The translations under genes were made by a program, and so were the position numbers. Under the pieces are notes generated by a model. The model did no database searches, was not told the origin of the DNA, and saw only the letters and a program-made list of their open reading frames with translations. DNA of 45,786 nucleotides from Myxococcales bacterium (GTDB lineage Bacteria > Myxococcota_A > Polyangia > Haliangiales > Haliangiaceae): the NCBI GenBank assembly GCA_028287115.1, contig JAQBQF010000163.1, positions 1 through 45,786 of the forward strand, read 5' to 3'. Within the stretch, counting starts at the first letter, position 1; the number at the start of each line of letters is the position of its first letter. Of the stretch, positions 15,202 to 23,789 are shown one piece after another.

Positions 15202-17206
15202 TGGCGGATCCCTCGTTTGTCATACGTTCGACGTAAGTGGCGTGGTAACGGACGGCGTTGGCGATCGCGAACACGGCGCCCGCTGTACCGGCGACGAGCA
15301 CGCTCGCGAGCACGTATCGCCTCCAGCGCACGACCGGCGCCTTGACCGCGCCCGCGACATGCGCGCCGAGCCGAAACATCCGGCGCCGCAACTGCGCGTC
15401 GCCGGTGGTCGTTTCGGAGAGCGCTCCGAGCAGGCGGCGCGAAGCCGCTTCTAGCTCGGGTGCGTATGCGCGCGCGGTCAACAGATCGTCGCGGCGTGAC
15501 AGCTGCCACGATAGGTATTGCAGCAGGTGGTGTCGCGCGCCGCCGAGTGCCGCGTGATCGTCACCGACGGCCGCCGGTGCGCGCTCGAGCAACCGGCCGA
15601 CCGGCGCGAGCTTCCAGGCGCTGCGAACCCGCCGTGCGAGCAGGGTCATCGTCGACCAGCGATCGGCGTGCCGCTGGATGCGGCCGAGCGAATGGACGAG
15701 CAGGCCGAACAGGAAATCGCGATCTCCCGCATCGGTGCCGTCGTATTCCTCGCCGGAATCCCAATCGAGCCACATCGGATCGTCGTGCGGCCGATAGCTC
15801 GTGCGCGGATCGAATGCGCGCGGCTCGATGATCCCGGCGAGCGTCGGTGGTTCGCCGAGTGCCTCGCGTTCGTGATCGCCTTCCACGGTCATCTCGCGTG
15901 GTTGGCGTTGCTCGCGCGTCGCAATAGCCGCGCCTGGCTCGGTCGCGACGACGAGCCCTGCATTCCACTGCGACCAATGGAGGGTCGAGACCCGCGGCGC
16001 GGCGTAATCGTGCGGCCGGCCCCATGGCGCGAGTGCGAGCTCGAGCATCTTGCGCGGGATCACGATCCGGCTGTGAGTCAGGCCACCGCCGTAGACCGCG
16101 ACTTCTTCGGTCGCGCCGGGCAGCAGCTTGACGCGCGACAACAGCTCGCGGTCGACCGGCAGTCCGTTGCGCCGGAAGTAGCCGACGAGGTACGCGCGCA
16201 CGGCCGCATCCCACGCGACGACATCCGCGGAGATATCGATCAGCTTCTCGTCGAGCGAGAGCGCACAGACAGCGACGATCGCTCGAACGAGCGCACGCAC
16301 GATCAAGAGTGCGAGCGGGACGACGAGCGCACCGAGCACTGCGCGATCGAGATCGAGGGCATTGCCGATCGCCCAGGTCGCGAGCGCGGTCGGTGTGTAG
16401 AGTGCGGCGATCGCTGCGGCACGCAACAGTGCGAGACCGAGCCACGACCGCAGCACACGCCCGAGCTCGTCGTGCTCGACACGGTTGAGACCGACGAGCG
16501 GAGGAAACACGATCGGCATCGTCACGGTGACGAACGCGCCCCACGCGAGCCCGCCGGCACCGAGCAGGATGCCGGTGGGGCTCGGCAATGATCCGTCCGC
16601 CGCGGCCACTGCGAGCGCGACCCCGCCGATGCTCGCGAACGCGACGGCGGTCTTGCGCAGCGCGGGCAAGGCGAGGACCTTGGCGCCAAGCCGCAACGTG
16701 CCGAGCACGAACGGCAGCAGCAGCAACGCCGCGACCAGCGCGAGCGCGAGCGCGATCTCGATCACGCTCGGCAACGTGATGCCGCTCGCCGCTTCCGTGT
16801 CACTGGTGGCCCGCGCAAAGCGATGCAACTTGTCGCGCAGCACGCCGGCAATGCCGGCTCGATCGGTCGTGCCAAGCTCGATGACACCACGCACCGGCGG
16901 CGGCGCACCGGGCCACAGCGCGCGCAGGTCGTAGCGCAAGGCTCGATCATCGATCGCGCCGTGCACGACGAGATCGATGCCCGCGGCTCGCAGCGCACCA
17001 TCGCCGCCGGCCAGGGGCGCATGCTGCGCGAGCTGATCATCGACGAGGTCGCTGGCGAGCGCCGCGGTCATTGCCTCGGCGCGCCATCCGGATCCGAAAT
17101 CGACGACGAACGTGCGCTTCGGTGCGGCGACCGCGATCTGCGACGCGCCGGCGATCGCGATCGCTATCGCAATAGCTGCGATCCGGAAGCGAAACGCGAG
17201 ATCCAT
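15185..17206 (-). CDS. Multi-span membrane protein of unknown function heading the MotA/MotB operon
   Basis: From ATG 17206 (a TTG at 17218 is an alternative) the 673-codon frame gives a signal peptide and then a periplasmic domain of about 110 aa. That domain includes LVVHGAIDDRALRYDLRA and is vaguely like TolB-N type domains. Around six or seven hydrophobic segments follow (about 145-330), then a long soluble region and a final transmembrane segment close to the C-terminus. The segment AVYGGGLTHSRIVIPRKMLE resembles the strand before the zinc helix of M48-type membrane peptidases, but I find no HExxH, so any such relation would be degenerate. The downstream MotA-like gene starts inside this gene's end. 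Function unknown; it is probably a partner of the motor complex. Confidence 0.78.
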   Translation of the reverse strand: MDLAFRFRIAAIAIAIAIAGASQIAVAAPKRTFVVDFGSGWRAEAMTAALASDLVDDQLAQHAPLAGGDGALRAAGIDLVVHGAIDDRALRYDLRALWPGAPPPVRGVIELGTTDRAGIAGVLRDKLHRFARATSDTEAASGITLPSVIEIALALALVAALLLLPFVLGTLRLGAKVLALPALRKTAVAFASIGGVALAVAAADGSLPSPTGILLGAGGLAWGAFVTVTMPIVFPPLVGLNRVEHDELGRVLRSWLGLALLRAAAIAALYTPTALATWAIGNALDLDRAVLGALVVPLALLIVRALVRAIVAVCALSLDEKLIDISADVVAWDAAVRAYLVGYFRRNGLPVDRELLSRVKLLPGATEEVAVYGGGLTHSRIVIPRKMLELALAPWGRPHDYAAPRVSTLHWSQWNAGLVVATEPGAAIATREQRQPREMTVEGDHEREALGEPPTLAGIIEPRAFDPRTSYRPHDDPMWLDWDSGEEYDGTDAGDRDFLFGLLVHSLGRIQRHADRWSTMTLLARRVRSAWKLAPVGRLLERAPAAVGDDHAALGGARHHLLQYLSWQLSRRDDLLTARAYAPELEAASRRLLGALSETTTGDAQLRRRMFRLGAHVAGAVKAPVVRWRRYVLASVLVAGTAGAVFAIANAVRYHATYVERMTNEGSANGKTK

Positions 17207-17276
17207 GGCCCGGGCCAAGCCCTAACATGGCCCTCCAACATTGCCAGCCGCGGCCTCTGTCGGAGGTGTGTGGTAG

Positions 17277-18218
17277 TCAGAAGTCGACCGAGAGCATTGC
17301 GAGCGGCAGCGAAGCCGCGGCGACGACGATCCACAAGATCACGCCGAGTAAGAACGGACGCGGACCGACCGTCGCGATCGCTTTGCGCGAGAGCGACAGC
17401 CCGATCAGGAACAGCGCGAGCACGAGCGACCGCTTGCCGAGCATCACGATCGGCGGCGCGAATCGCGCGAGCTCCGGGATCCACGTGAACAGCGCCGCGA
17501 ACAGCACGAAGCCGAGGATGAACCACGGCCACTTGACGTCGCGAAGCCGCACATCGCGCTGCCGCATCAGGGTGACGCCGATCGTCACGGGCACGATCCA
17601 CAGCGCGCGGCCCAGCTTCGTGGTCGTCGCGATACCGAGCGCGATCGGTCCGTACGCGAGGCCCGCACCGACGACCGAGCTCGTGTCGTGAATCGCGAGT
17701 GCCGCCCAATGACCGAACACCGGCTCCGACAGTCCGAGCGCGTGCCCGATCACTGGAAACACGAGGAGTCCGACCGCATTGAGCATGAACACGACCGCGA
17801 GCGCCGTAGAGGTCTCGTGTTCCTTCGGCTTGATCGCGCTCGCGACCGCGGCGATCGCGCTGCCGCCGCAGATCGCCGTGCCAACCGCGATCAAGAGCGG
17901 CGTGTCACCCAGGATCCGCAACAGCCTGCCGAGGACGAGGCCGAGCACCAGCGCGATCGCGAGCCCGGTCGCCGTGAGCGCCGCTCCACTGACGCCGATC
18001 TTGAGCACGACCTCGAGGTTCATGCCGGCGCCGAGCGCGATGATCCCGAGCTGCAGCGAATACATCGTCAGCACGCCGAGCGCTTGCGGCCGCGCGCGCT
18101 GCAGCCCGAGCGCGATCACGAAGCCGGAGATCAACGCGAGCCAGCTCGGCGCGCCGAAACCGACAAGCGCGGCGCCCACGCCGACCACGAGCGCCCAGTA
18201 GATTCGCTCTCGCGTCAT
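17277..18218 (-). CDS. yeiH: YeiH-family (UPF0324) membrane transporter
   Basis: A 313-aa protein that is almost entirely hydrophobic, with about ten membrane helices. The family signature IAVGTAICGGSAIAAVASAI is present, followed by the charged Lys-Pro-Lys-Glu segment, and IHDTSSVVGAG occurs in the middle. The family is annotated as putative sulfate exporters, from the occurrence of relatives near sulfur-metabolism genes; transport of another anion is possible. The usual LysR-type neighbour is missing. It lies 107 bp downstream of the expansin gene and 70 bp upstream of the MotA/MotB operon on the same strand. Confidence 0.9.
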   Translation of the reverse strand: MTRERIYWALVVGVGAALVGFGAPSWLALISGFVIALGLQRARPQALGVLTMYSLQLGIIALGAGMNLEVVLKIGVSGAALTATGLAIALVLGLVLGRLLRILGDTPLLIAVGTAICGGSAIAAVASAIKPKEHETSTALAVVFMLNAVGLLVFPVIGHALGLSEPVFGHWAALAIHDTSSVVGAGLAYGPIALGIATTTKLGRALWIVPVTIGVTLMRQRDVRLRDVKWPWFILGFVLFAALFTWIPELARFAPPIVMLGKRSLVLALFLIGLSLSRKAIATVGPRPFLLGVILWIVVAAASLPLAMLSVDF

Positions 18219-18325
18219 GTCACCCGATTGCGACGGCTAGATGACACGGCGATCTGTCGCTTAGCACGAGGACGAATCGTGCGAGCTACTGCTCTGGCGG
18301 AAGTCCATCCGTTCGAGCGTACAGC

Positions 18326-19012
18326 TCAAGGGCAGGTCGGAAATTGCACGGCGCCAGGGAGCGTGTGCTCCGGTGAGAGCGGCACGAACGCGTCGACGTG
18401 TGCGTGACCGCGCGTATCCGTCACGCGAAACGCATACGGCCCCGGACCGAGTCCATTCGCGACGAAGTAGTTGTAGTCGGCGCGTTTGATCTCGTGGAGC
18501 TGACCGAGCGCGTCCCAGGCCTCGAGCTTGGCGATCGGATAGCGATGTTCGCGAACCTGGATCCCGGTCCAGAACGGATTGGACCCGTCCTTGAAGTGAT
18601 ACGCGAGTGGGCCGGCGACTTCGCAGGCGACGCTGCGCCACGTGATCAGCACGCGACCGGCATCGAGCGGCGCGATCTTCGCAAAGGCTTCGCGGCTGAG
18701 ATCGAGCGAGCCGACCTTGCAGCCGGGACACGAGTCGACGACGCGAACGATCACGTGGCCCTGCGGTCCGCTCACATCGAGACATGCGCCGCACCACGCT
18801 GCGCGCGCGTAATCGGTTCCGTTCATCGCCGCGACGAGCTTGTCGCCGGTTGCGTCGAAGCTGCACGCGCCGGTGCCGTCGGCATCATAGTACGTGGCCT
18901 CGCCGCGGCCCGAGCCCGCGTCGAGACACGGCGCCGGCGTAGACGCGTTCGAGCCACACGCGAGGTGCAGGAAGCAGAGCAGCAACGAGCGTTCGAGCCT
19001 CCTGGCGCCCAT
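18326..19012 (-). CDS. Bacterial expansin-like lipoprotein (EXLX type)
   Basis: A 228-aa exported protein with the signal LLLCFLHLAC, where Cys19 is the probable lipidation site. The mature part follows bacterial expansins such as EXLX1. A six-stranded D1 domain (about 36-133) contains SLDLSREAFAKI, whose Asp104 corresponds to the essential Asp of EXLX1. A D2/CBM63 domain (about 140-228) contains NPFWTGIQVREHRYP and ADYNYFV and ends in the family's PGAVQFP. The CBM63 aromatic platform appears as Phe147, Trp148 and Tyr180. Expansins loosen polysaccharide networks without hydrolysis. Cell-surface lipid attachment is unusual, since most are secreted free. Confidence 0.92.
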   Translation of the reverse strand: MGARRLERSLLLCFLHLACGSNASTPAPCLDAGSGRGEATYYDADGTGACSFDATGDKLVAAMNGTDYARAAWCGACLDVSGPQGHVIVRVVDSCPGCKVGSLDLSREAFAKIAPLDAGRVLITWRSVACEVAGPLAYHFKDGSNPFWTGIQVREHRYPIAKLEAWDALGQLHEIKRADYNYFVANGLGPGPYAFRVTDTRGHAHVDAFVPLSPEHTLPGAVQFPTCP

Positions 19013-19069
19013 CGGCCCTATCTTGCCATCACAACCATCCCGCCGCGCGTTCGTGAAGATGCGATGTAG

Positions 19070-19083
19070 CGAGGCCGGCCTCG
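19070..19083. promoter_or_regulatory. 14-bp perfect palindrome upstream of the expansin gene
   Basis: The sequence cgaggccggcctcg is a perfect 14-bp palindrome. It is 57 bp upstream of the expansin start and 29 bp downstream of the histidine-kinase stop. It could be a dimeric-regulator site for the expansin promoter, or a short stem (5 bp, CCGG loop) ending the two-component transcript. No T-run follows, which argues against an intrinsic terminator. Confidence 0.35.
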
Positions 19084-19111
19084 TGATTGCACCTTCGAGA
19101 TGCCGCGCTAG

Positions 19112-20569
19112 TTACGCGGAGATTGCTCGATCGTCGTGCGAAGGCTTGCCCTTCGCGATGCGGCGAGGACTCTCGGAGCGCGGTGCCGTTGCGATCCGGA
19201 ACCGGACGCTGCCATCCGCGAGTGTCGCAGCCGAGAGTGACAGCGACAGGCTCGTACACAGCGATCTTGCCAGCGCGAGCCCGATGCCGCAGTGGACGCC
19301 CGTCGCGGAGCGGGCGGTATCACCGCGCCACAACCGATCGAAGATCCGCTCGAGCTGATCGGCCGCGATCGGCGGGCCGCTGTCGGTGACGTCGAGGATC
19401 GCGTCCTTCCCGCTGGCGACCTCGATCCAGCCGCCCGGGTTCGTGTACTCGGCGGCGTTGGAGAGCAGATTTGCGATCACGATGCGCAGCCGTTCGCGAT
19501 CGGTGCTCGCGAGCGCATCGGCTGGAACGGCGTTCCGAAATTCGAGCGACCGCGCAGCTGCGGCGGCCGCGTGCGGCTTCCAGCACTCCTCGACGAGCGC
19601 GCGCAGCGAGAACTCGCGACCGGTGATGCTCGCCTCGAGATCTCCGGCTTCTTCGATCTGACCGGCATCGAGGCGCGCGAGCGCGAGCAGATTCTCGACG
19701 AGTGTTCCGAGCTGCAGCACGATCACGAGCGCATCCGACATTGCCGCCTGGTACTCGGACGTCGAGCGATCTGCCAGCGCGGTCACCTCGAGCAGCGTCC
19801 GCAGACCCGCGAGCGGCGTTCGAAGCTCGTGACTGACATCAGCGGTGAACTGCCGCTCGCGTGCAAATGAGGCATCGAGTCGCGCGAACAGATCGTTGAG
19901 CTTGCGGACGGGAACCACCAGCTCGGTCGGCTGACCGTCGACGGAAAGTCGTGTCGAGAGGCGTCGATCATCGATCCGTTCGATCTCGGTCGCGAGCGCC
20001 GCAAGGGGCCGCAAGCCGCGTGCGAGCGACCAGGCGGTGACGAATGCGATTGCCAGCAGTGCGCCGATGCCGAGCACGATGAACCAGGTCCGCACGGTAC
20101 CGGTGGCGGCGTCCACGTCTTCGGTTCCGTCCGCGACGATCATGACCAGCGGCTCGCCTTTGATGACTTTGGCCTCGTCGCGCGCCAGAAACCTCATGGT
20201 GACCGCGCGGCCATCGCGTCCATCGGGCAGCGTGAGATCGGTGTAGGCAAGCTGCCCGAGGCCCGGGCTCGGATGTGGGAGGTCGTCGTGAAGCGAGCTG
20301 GATCGCACGAGCACCGATCCGTCGGCTCTCCACACCTCGACATACGACCGCGGCACGTCGTGTGGCTCCGGCGGCAGGTCCATCTCGTAGCCGCCGTCGT
20401 CGTGCTCGGCGATCTCGGCGGTCGCGCGAGCACGTGCCGCGATCGCCGCGTCGTGCTGTTGCCACGAGGCGCGCCGCACGCCGATATAGAGCAGCATCGC
20501 GAGCACGAGCAGCACGACAGCGACGAGCGCCACGACCACCGCCGTGAGGCGCGCACGCAGAGACGTCAA
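19112..20569 (-). CDS. Sensor histidine kinase (EnvZ/QseC-like)
   Basis: A 485-aa inner-membrane sensor. Transmembrane helices at about 8-30 and 161-182 flank a periplasmic sensing domain of roughly 130 aa. A HAMP linker follows (about 183-235), then a dimerisation helix with His247 in FTADVSHELRTPL. The ATP-binding domain has an N-box (NLLSNAAEYT, about 367-376), the G1 motif DVTDSGPP and the G2 motif GIGLALARS. The start is a TTG at 20569 that overlaps the stop of the response regulator (TTGA), so the pair is translationally coupled. The C-terminal tail is Lys/Arg/Ser-rich. The signal is unknown; the adjacent expansin gene is a possible target. Confidence 0.93.
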   Translation of the reverse strand: MTSLRARLTAVVVALVAVVLLVLAMLLYIGVRRASWQQHDAAIAARARATAEIAEHDDGGYEMDLPPEPHDVPRSYVEVWRADGSVLVRSSSLHDDLPHPSPGLGQLAYTDLTLPDGRDGRAVTMRFLARDEAKVIKGEPLVMIVADGTEDVDAATGTVRTWFIVLGIGALLAIAFVTAWSLARGLRPLAALATEIERIDDRRLSTRLSVDGQPTELVVPVRKLNDLFARLDASFARERQFTADVSHELRTPLAGLRTLLEVTALADRSTSEYQAAMSDALVIVLQLGTLVENLLALARLDAGQIEEAGDLEASITGREFSLRALVEECWKPHAAAAAARSLEFRNAVPADALASTDRERLRIVIANLLSNAAEYTNPGGWIEVASGKDAILDVTDSGPPIAADQLERIFDRLWRGDTARSATGVHCGIGLALARSLCTSLSLSLSAATLADGSVRFRIATAPRSESPRRIAKGKPSHDDRAISA

Positions 20570-21240
20570 GCGTCCTCGCCGAGGAGATAACCTTGACCGC
20601 GCTTGGTGTGGATCAGCTTCTTGTCGTGTGCGTCGTCGATCTTGCGTCGAAGATGACTGATGTAGACATCGAGGACGTTACTGCCGGGCTCGGCAGCGAA
20701 ATCGTAGACGTGCTCCCACAGCTCCGTGCGCGTCACGATGTGGCCCGCGCGGCTCGCCATGTACTCGAGCAAAGCGTATTCGCGCGCCGACAGCGGCACG
20801 ACCTCACCCGCGCGACGCGCGATCCGCTTCAGCGTGTCGACTTCGAGGTCGGCGACGCGGATCACCGGATCGTTGCGGTCGTAGCGCCGTCGCACGAGAG
20901 CGCGCAGCCTGGCCGCGAGCTCGTCGAACGCAAACGGCTTGACCAGATAGTCATCGGCGCCGAGGTCGAGCCCTGCAACCCGATCCTGGACCGAGTCCTT
21001 CGCGGTGAGCACGAGCACGTGCACGGTGTTACCCGATGCGCGCAGCTTGCGGAGGATCTCCATGCCGCCGAGGCCAGGCAGCATGAGATCGAGGATGATC
21101 ACGTCGTACGGATGATTCTCCGCGTACCACAGGCCCTCCGTACCATCGCCCGTCAAGTCGACGGCGTAGCCGGTGTCGCGCAGGCCGCGCGCGAGCGACT
21201 CGCGTAGCGGAGCGTAATCCTCGACGATCAACAGCCTCAT
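20566..21240 (-). CDS. OmpR/PhoB-family response regulator
   Basis: A 224-aa protein with an N-terminal receiver domain (acidic E7/D8, phospho-acceptor D51 in IILDLMLPG, T79, K101 in VKPF). Its C-terminal winged-helix DNA-binding domain (about 127-222) contains SAREYALLEYMA and SNVLDVYISHLRRKID, typical of OmpR/PhoB proteins. It pairs with the histidine kinase encoded directly downstream. The kelch lipoprotein operon ends 53 bp upstream. Confidence 0.96.
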   Translation of the reverse strand: MRLLIVEDYAPLRESLARGLRDTGYAVDLTGDGTEGLWYAENHPYDVIILDLMLPGLGGMEILRKLRASGNTVHVLVLTAKDSVQDRVAGLDLGADDYLVKPFAFDELAARLRALVRRRYDRNDPVIRVADLEVDTLKRIARRAGEVVPLSAREYALLEYMASRAGHIVTRTELWEHVYDFAAEPGSNVLDVYISHLRRKIDDAHDKKLIHTKRGQGYLLGEDA

Positions 21241-21293
21241 CTAGCCGTCCGACGATAAGCGGTTGCAGATGAACGCAGGGTGAACGAGAGACG

Positions 21294-22628
21294 TCATTCC
21301 AGCGGCTCGGGGGTGTACAGCTCGAGTGTACTGATCGGTGCGCCCGCGGCATCGACGCCGCCGACGATCAGGATCTGATCGTTGGGTAAGGGAATCGCGG
21401 AGGCTCCGGTGCGAGGAACGACGAGTGGTACGGTCGTCACGAGCGCGAGCGTCGTAGAGTCGTAGACATCCGCGACCGTGGAGACCGCGCCGCCTACATG
21501 GGTTCCGCCTGCGACGAGCAGATGGCGATGGGTCGCGGCGACGGCACATCCGGATCGTGGCGTGCTCGGTAGGTTCGGAAATGTGTCGACGGCGCTCGTC
21601 GCGGCGTCGATTCGCAGCGCATCCGGGAACTGGTCGCCGCAGACCACGAGGACCTTGCCGCCGGGCAGGGCGATGACCGCGTGGCCGTCGCGCGCTGCCG
21701 CGGGGAGCGGGTGCGGCTCGAAGGTCATGCGAAACCGCGTGAAGCCACCGAGCACGCTGCCGGCGAAGATCGAGGTCGTGACGCCGTCGACCGCGCTGAC
21801 CGTCGCGCCTGCACGCGGCAGCGACGCGACCTCCGGACGAACGACGAGCTGACCGGAGAGCCCGGAGAGATCGGCAGCCGGCGTGCCCGTCACCAGAAAG
21901 CGATCGTTGCCGATCGGCACGGCGAGCTCGCCGGCGCGCGCGAATCCCGGCTTGTCGCCAAAGTCGATGTAGACACCGTTTGGCGCGATCGTCGTATCGA
22001 ACCGCCACAGTGTAGACGTTGCGGTTCCTGCACTGTCACGGCCGCCGAACAGATAGACACTGCCGTTGGCACCGCTCGCGAGCACGATTCCGGATCGAGG
22101 TGCGGGCAACGGCTTGCCGGCAACCAGGCTGTGATCGAACGCGTTGTAGATCGAGATCGCATCGCTCGCGGCGCCGGCAGCATCGCGGCCGCCGGCGAAG
22201 ATCGCGCCGTAGCCCAACGCGCCAACGCCGAGCTCGCTGCGCGGTGGCGTGAGGCCGATCGGAGCCGCACCGATCGTATTCGGAGCCGCCATGTAGATCA
22301 CGATGCTCGCGGTGATCGCGCCGACCGGGAACGCCGGCGAGGTGCCCGTGGCCACGAGCTGACCGTTGGCGTCGAGTCCGTCGATGATCAGCGAGCTGGG
22401 ATTGCCGGTCGAAGGCAGATCGAGCGCGATCGTGAATCCGCCGTTGGTTCGCTCGGCCATCGTGACTTGGTGTGGATCGGTGAGGACCATCCGCAGCGTC
22501 TGCACGTTGTCGAGGAGATGCGAGCCGGGCGCGGTCGTCAGCGAGACCGAGAGCGTTCCGGTCTGGCCCGTACAGCCGGCGAACAGCGCCGCCCCGAGGA
22601 GCGCGAGCGCGTGGCTCGAGCGGCTCAT
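21294..22628 (-). CDS. Kelch-type beta-propeller lipoprotein
   Basis: A 444-aa exported lipoprotein: hydrophobic signal followed by the lipobox LFAGC (Cys19). A beta-rich N-terminal domain is followed from about residue 120 by kelch/galactose-oxidase-like blades. Examples are the repeated pattern PRSG...GSVYLFGGRD, GGKVLVVCGD, HRHLLVAGG and DQILIVGGVD. Each blade pairs a double Gly with an aromatic or acidic residue. The propeller would be exposed at the cell surface or in the periplasm for ligand binding; no catalytic residues are evident. The start overlaps the stop of yggU by ATGA, so it is part of the proC-yggU transcript. Confidence 0.85.
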   Translation of the reverse strand: MSRSSHALALLGAALFAGCTGQTGTLSVSLTTAPGSHLLDNVQTLRMVLTDPHQVTMAERTNGGFTIALDLPSTGNPSSLIIDGLDANGQLVATGTSPAFPVGAITASIVIYMAAPNTIGAAPIGLTPPRSELGVGALGYGAIFAGGRDAAGAASDAISIYNAFDHSLVAGKPLPAPRSGIVLASGANGSVYLFGGRDSAGTATSTLWRFDTTIAPNGVYIDFGDKPGFARAGELAVPIGNDRFLVTGTPAADLSGLSGQLVVRPEVASLPRAGATVSAVDGVTTSIFAGSVLGGFTRFRMTFEPHPLPAAARDGHAVIALPGGKVLVVCGDQFPDALRIDAATSAVDTFPNLPSTPRSGCAVAATHRHLLVAGGTHVGGAVSTVADVYDSTTLALVTTVPLVVPRTGASAIPLPNDQILIVGGVDAAGAPISTLELYTPEPLE

Positions 22629-22906
22629 CCGGCGAGCCCCTCGATGACCGCGCGCGAGACGCCGGCCACGCGCACGGTCTTGCGTCGCGAGGTCTGTCCG
22701 GCGATCACGGAGACCGCACCGCGCGCGATCCCGAGGCGTTTCGCGATCGCTTCGATGACCGCCGCATTCGCTTCACCTTCGACGGGCGGGGCGGTCACGG
22801 CGACCTTCAACCTGCCGTCGTGCAGCGGGCCGATCTTCGCACGCGATGCACGCGGCTGGACGAGCACATCGAACGTCACGGCGCCCGCGTGCTCCTGCAA
22901 ATTCAT
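22625..22906 (-). CDS. yggU: YggU-family protein (DUF167/UPF0235)
   Basis: A 93-aa protein with the DUF167 core: VQPRASRAKI, LKVAVTAPPVEGEAN and a C-terminal IAGQTSRRKTVRV. The family has an alpha/beta fold of unsettled function. It is often found beside proC, as here: its start overlaps the proC stop by ATGA, and its stop overlaps the start of the kelch lipoprotein. Confidence 0.93.
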   Translation of the reverse strand: MNLQEHAGAVTFDVLVQPRASRAKIGPLHDGRLKVAVTAPPVEGEANAAVIEAIAKRLGIARGAVSVIAGQTSRRKTVRVAGVSRAVIEGLAG

Positions 22907-23730
22907 TTGCCGCCGCGGCCGAGCTCGCGCGATCGCTTCGTCGCGGTCTCGACCGCATTGATGAGCGTCGTACGGAGGCCACCCTCTTCGAGCGTGTGTA
23001 GACCGGCGATCGCCGTGCCGCCGGGTGAGGTCACCATGTCCTTGAGCTGGCCGGGATGCTCGTTCGTCTCGAGCAGCATCTTGGCCGAGCCCATCACGGT
23101 TTGTGCCGCGAGCCGCTGCGCGTTGCGCCGCGACAGGCCGACCTTGACGCCTGCATCAGCGAGCGCTTCGAGGATCAAGAAGATATAGGCCGGGCCGGAG
23201 CCGGAGAGTCCGGTGACCGCATCGAGATGAATCTCTTCGAGCACGACCGTGATGCCGACCGCGTCGAACATCGCCTTCGCCGTTGCGAGATCGGCCTCGC
23301 TCGCGAGCTTGCCGGCCGAGATCGCGGTCGCACCGGCACCGACGAGCGCCGGCGTGTTCGGCATCGCGCGCACGACGCGCACGCCCTCCGCGACCGCCTC
23401 TTCGATGGTGGCCGTATCGACACCCGCGGCGATCGAGACGACGAGCGTTCCAGACTTCAGCCGGTCGCCGATCTCGCGCAGGACCTTGTCCATGATCTGC
23501 GGCTTGACCGCGAGCACGACGATCCCGCAGCGCTGCGCGATCTCGCGGTTGTCGGTCGAGACATCGATGCCGTACGTCGCCGCGAGCTCGTCGAGCCGTT
23601 CGCGACGTGGTCCGGTCGCGGCGATCCGATTGGCGGCGATGTGACCGCCGCGGACGAGTCCCCGGATCATCGCCTCCGCCATGTTCCCGCCGCCGATGAA
23701 TCCGATCGTATGTGACGCGAGGATCGACAC
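22903..23730 (-). CDS. proC: Pyrroline-5-carboxylate reductase
   Basis: This enzyme catalyses the last step of proline synthesis, reducing 1-pyrroline-5-carboxylate with NAD(P)H. The dinucleotide-binding motif IGFIGGGNMAEAM lies at the N-terminus. VVLAVKPQ, RAMPNTPALVGAG and the family signature LSGSGPAYIFLILEALADAG follow, then MVTSPGGTAIAGL. I chose GTG at 23730, which gives 275 aa and a normal N-terminus; a TTG at 23748 would add six residues. It is followed by yggU (ATGA overlap). It sits about 60 bp downstream of a flavoenzyme operon that could itself act on proline-like amino acids. Confidence 0.96.
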   Translation of the reverse strand: MSILASHTIGFIGGGNMAEAMIRGLVRGGHIAANRIAATGPRRERLDELAATYGIDVSTDNREIAQRCGIVVLAVKPQIMDKVLREIGDRLKSGTLVVSIAAGVDTATIEEAVAEGVRVVRAMPNTPALVGAGATAISAGKLASEADLATAKAMFDAVGITVVLEEIHLDAVTGLSGSGPAYIFLILEALADAGVKVGLSRRNAQRLAAQTVMGSAKMLLETNEHPGQLKDMVTSPGGTAIAGLHTLEEGGLRTTLINAVETATKRSRELGRGGK

Positions 23731-23789
23731 GTTGCGGGTGTAGCACAACCGTCGGTGCTTATCGTCGGAGGCCGCGGCAGCGTCGGTGA

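Noticed and set aside
21681..22961. A 426-codon plus-strand frame opposite the kelch and yggU genes
   Set aside because: It is Arg/Asp-rich shadow sequence; the minus-strand frames carry a lipobox, kelch blades and the DUF167 core.
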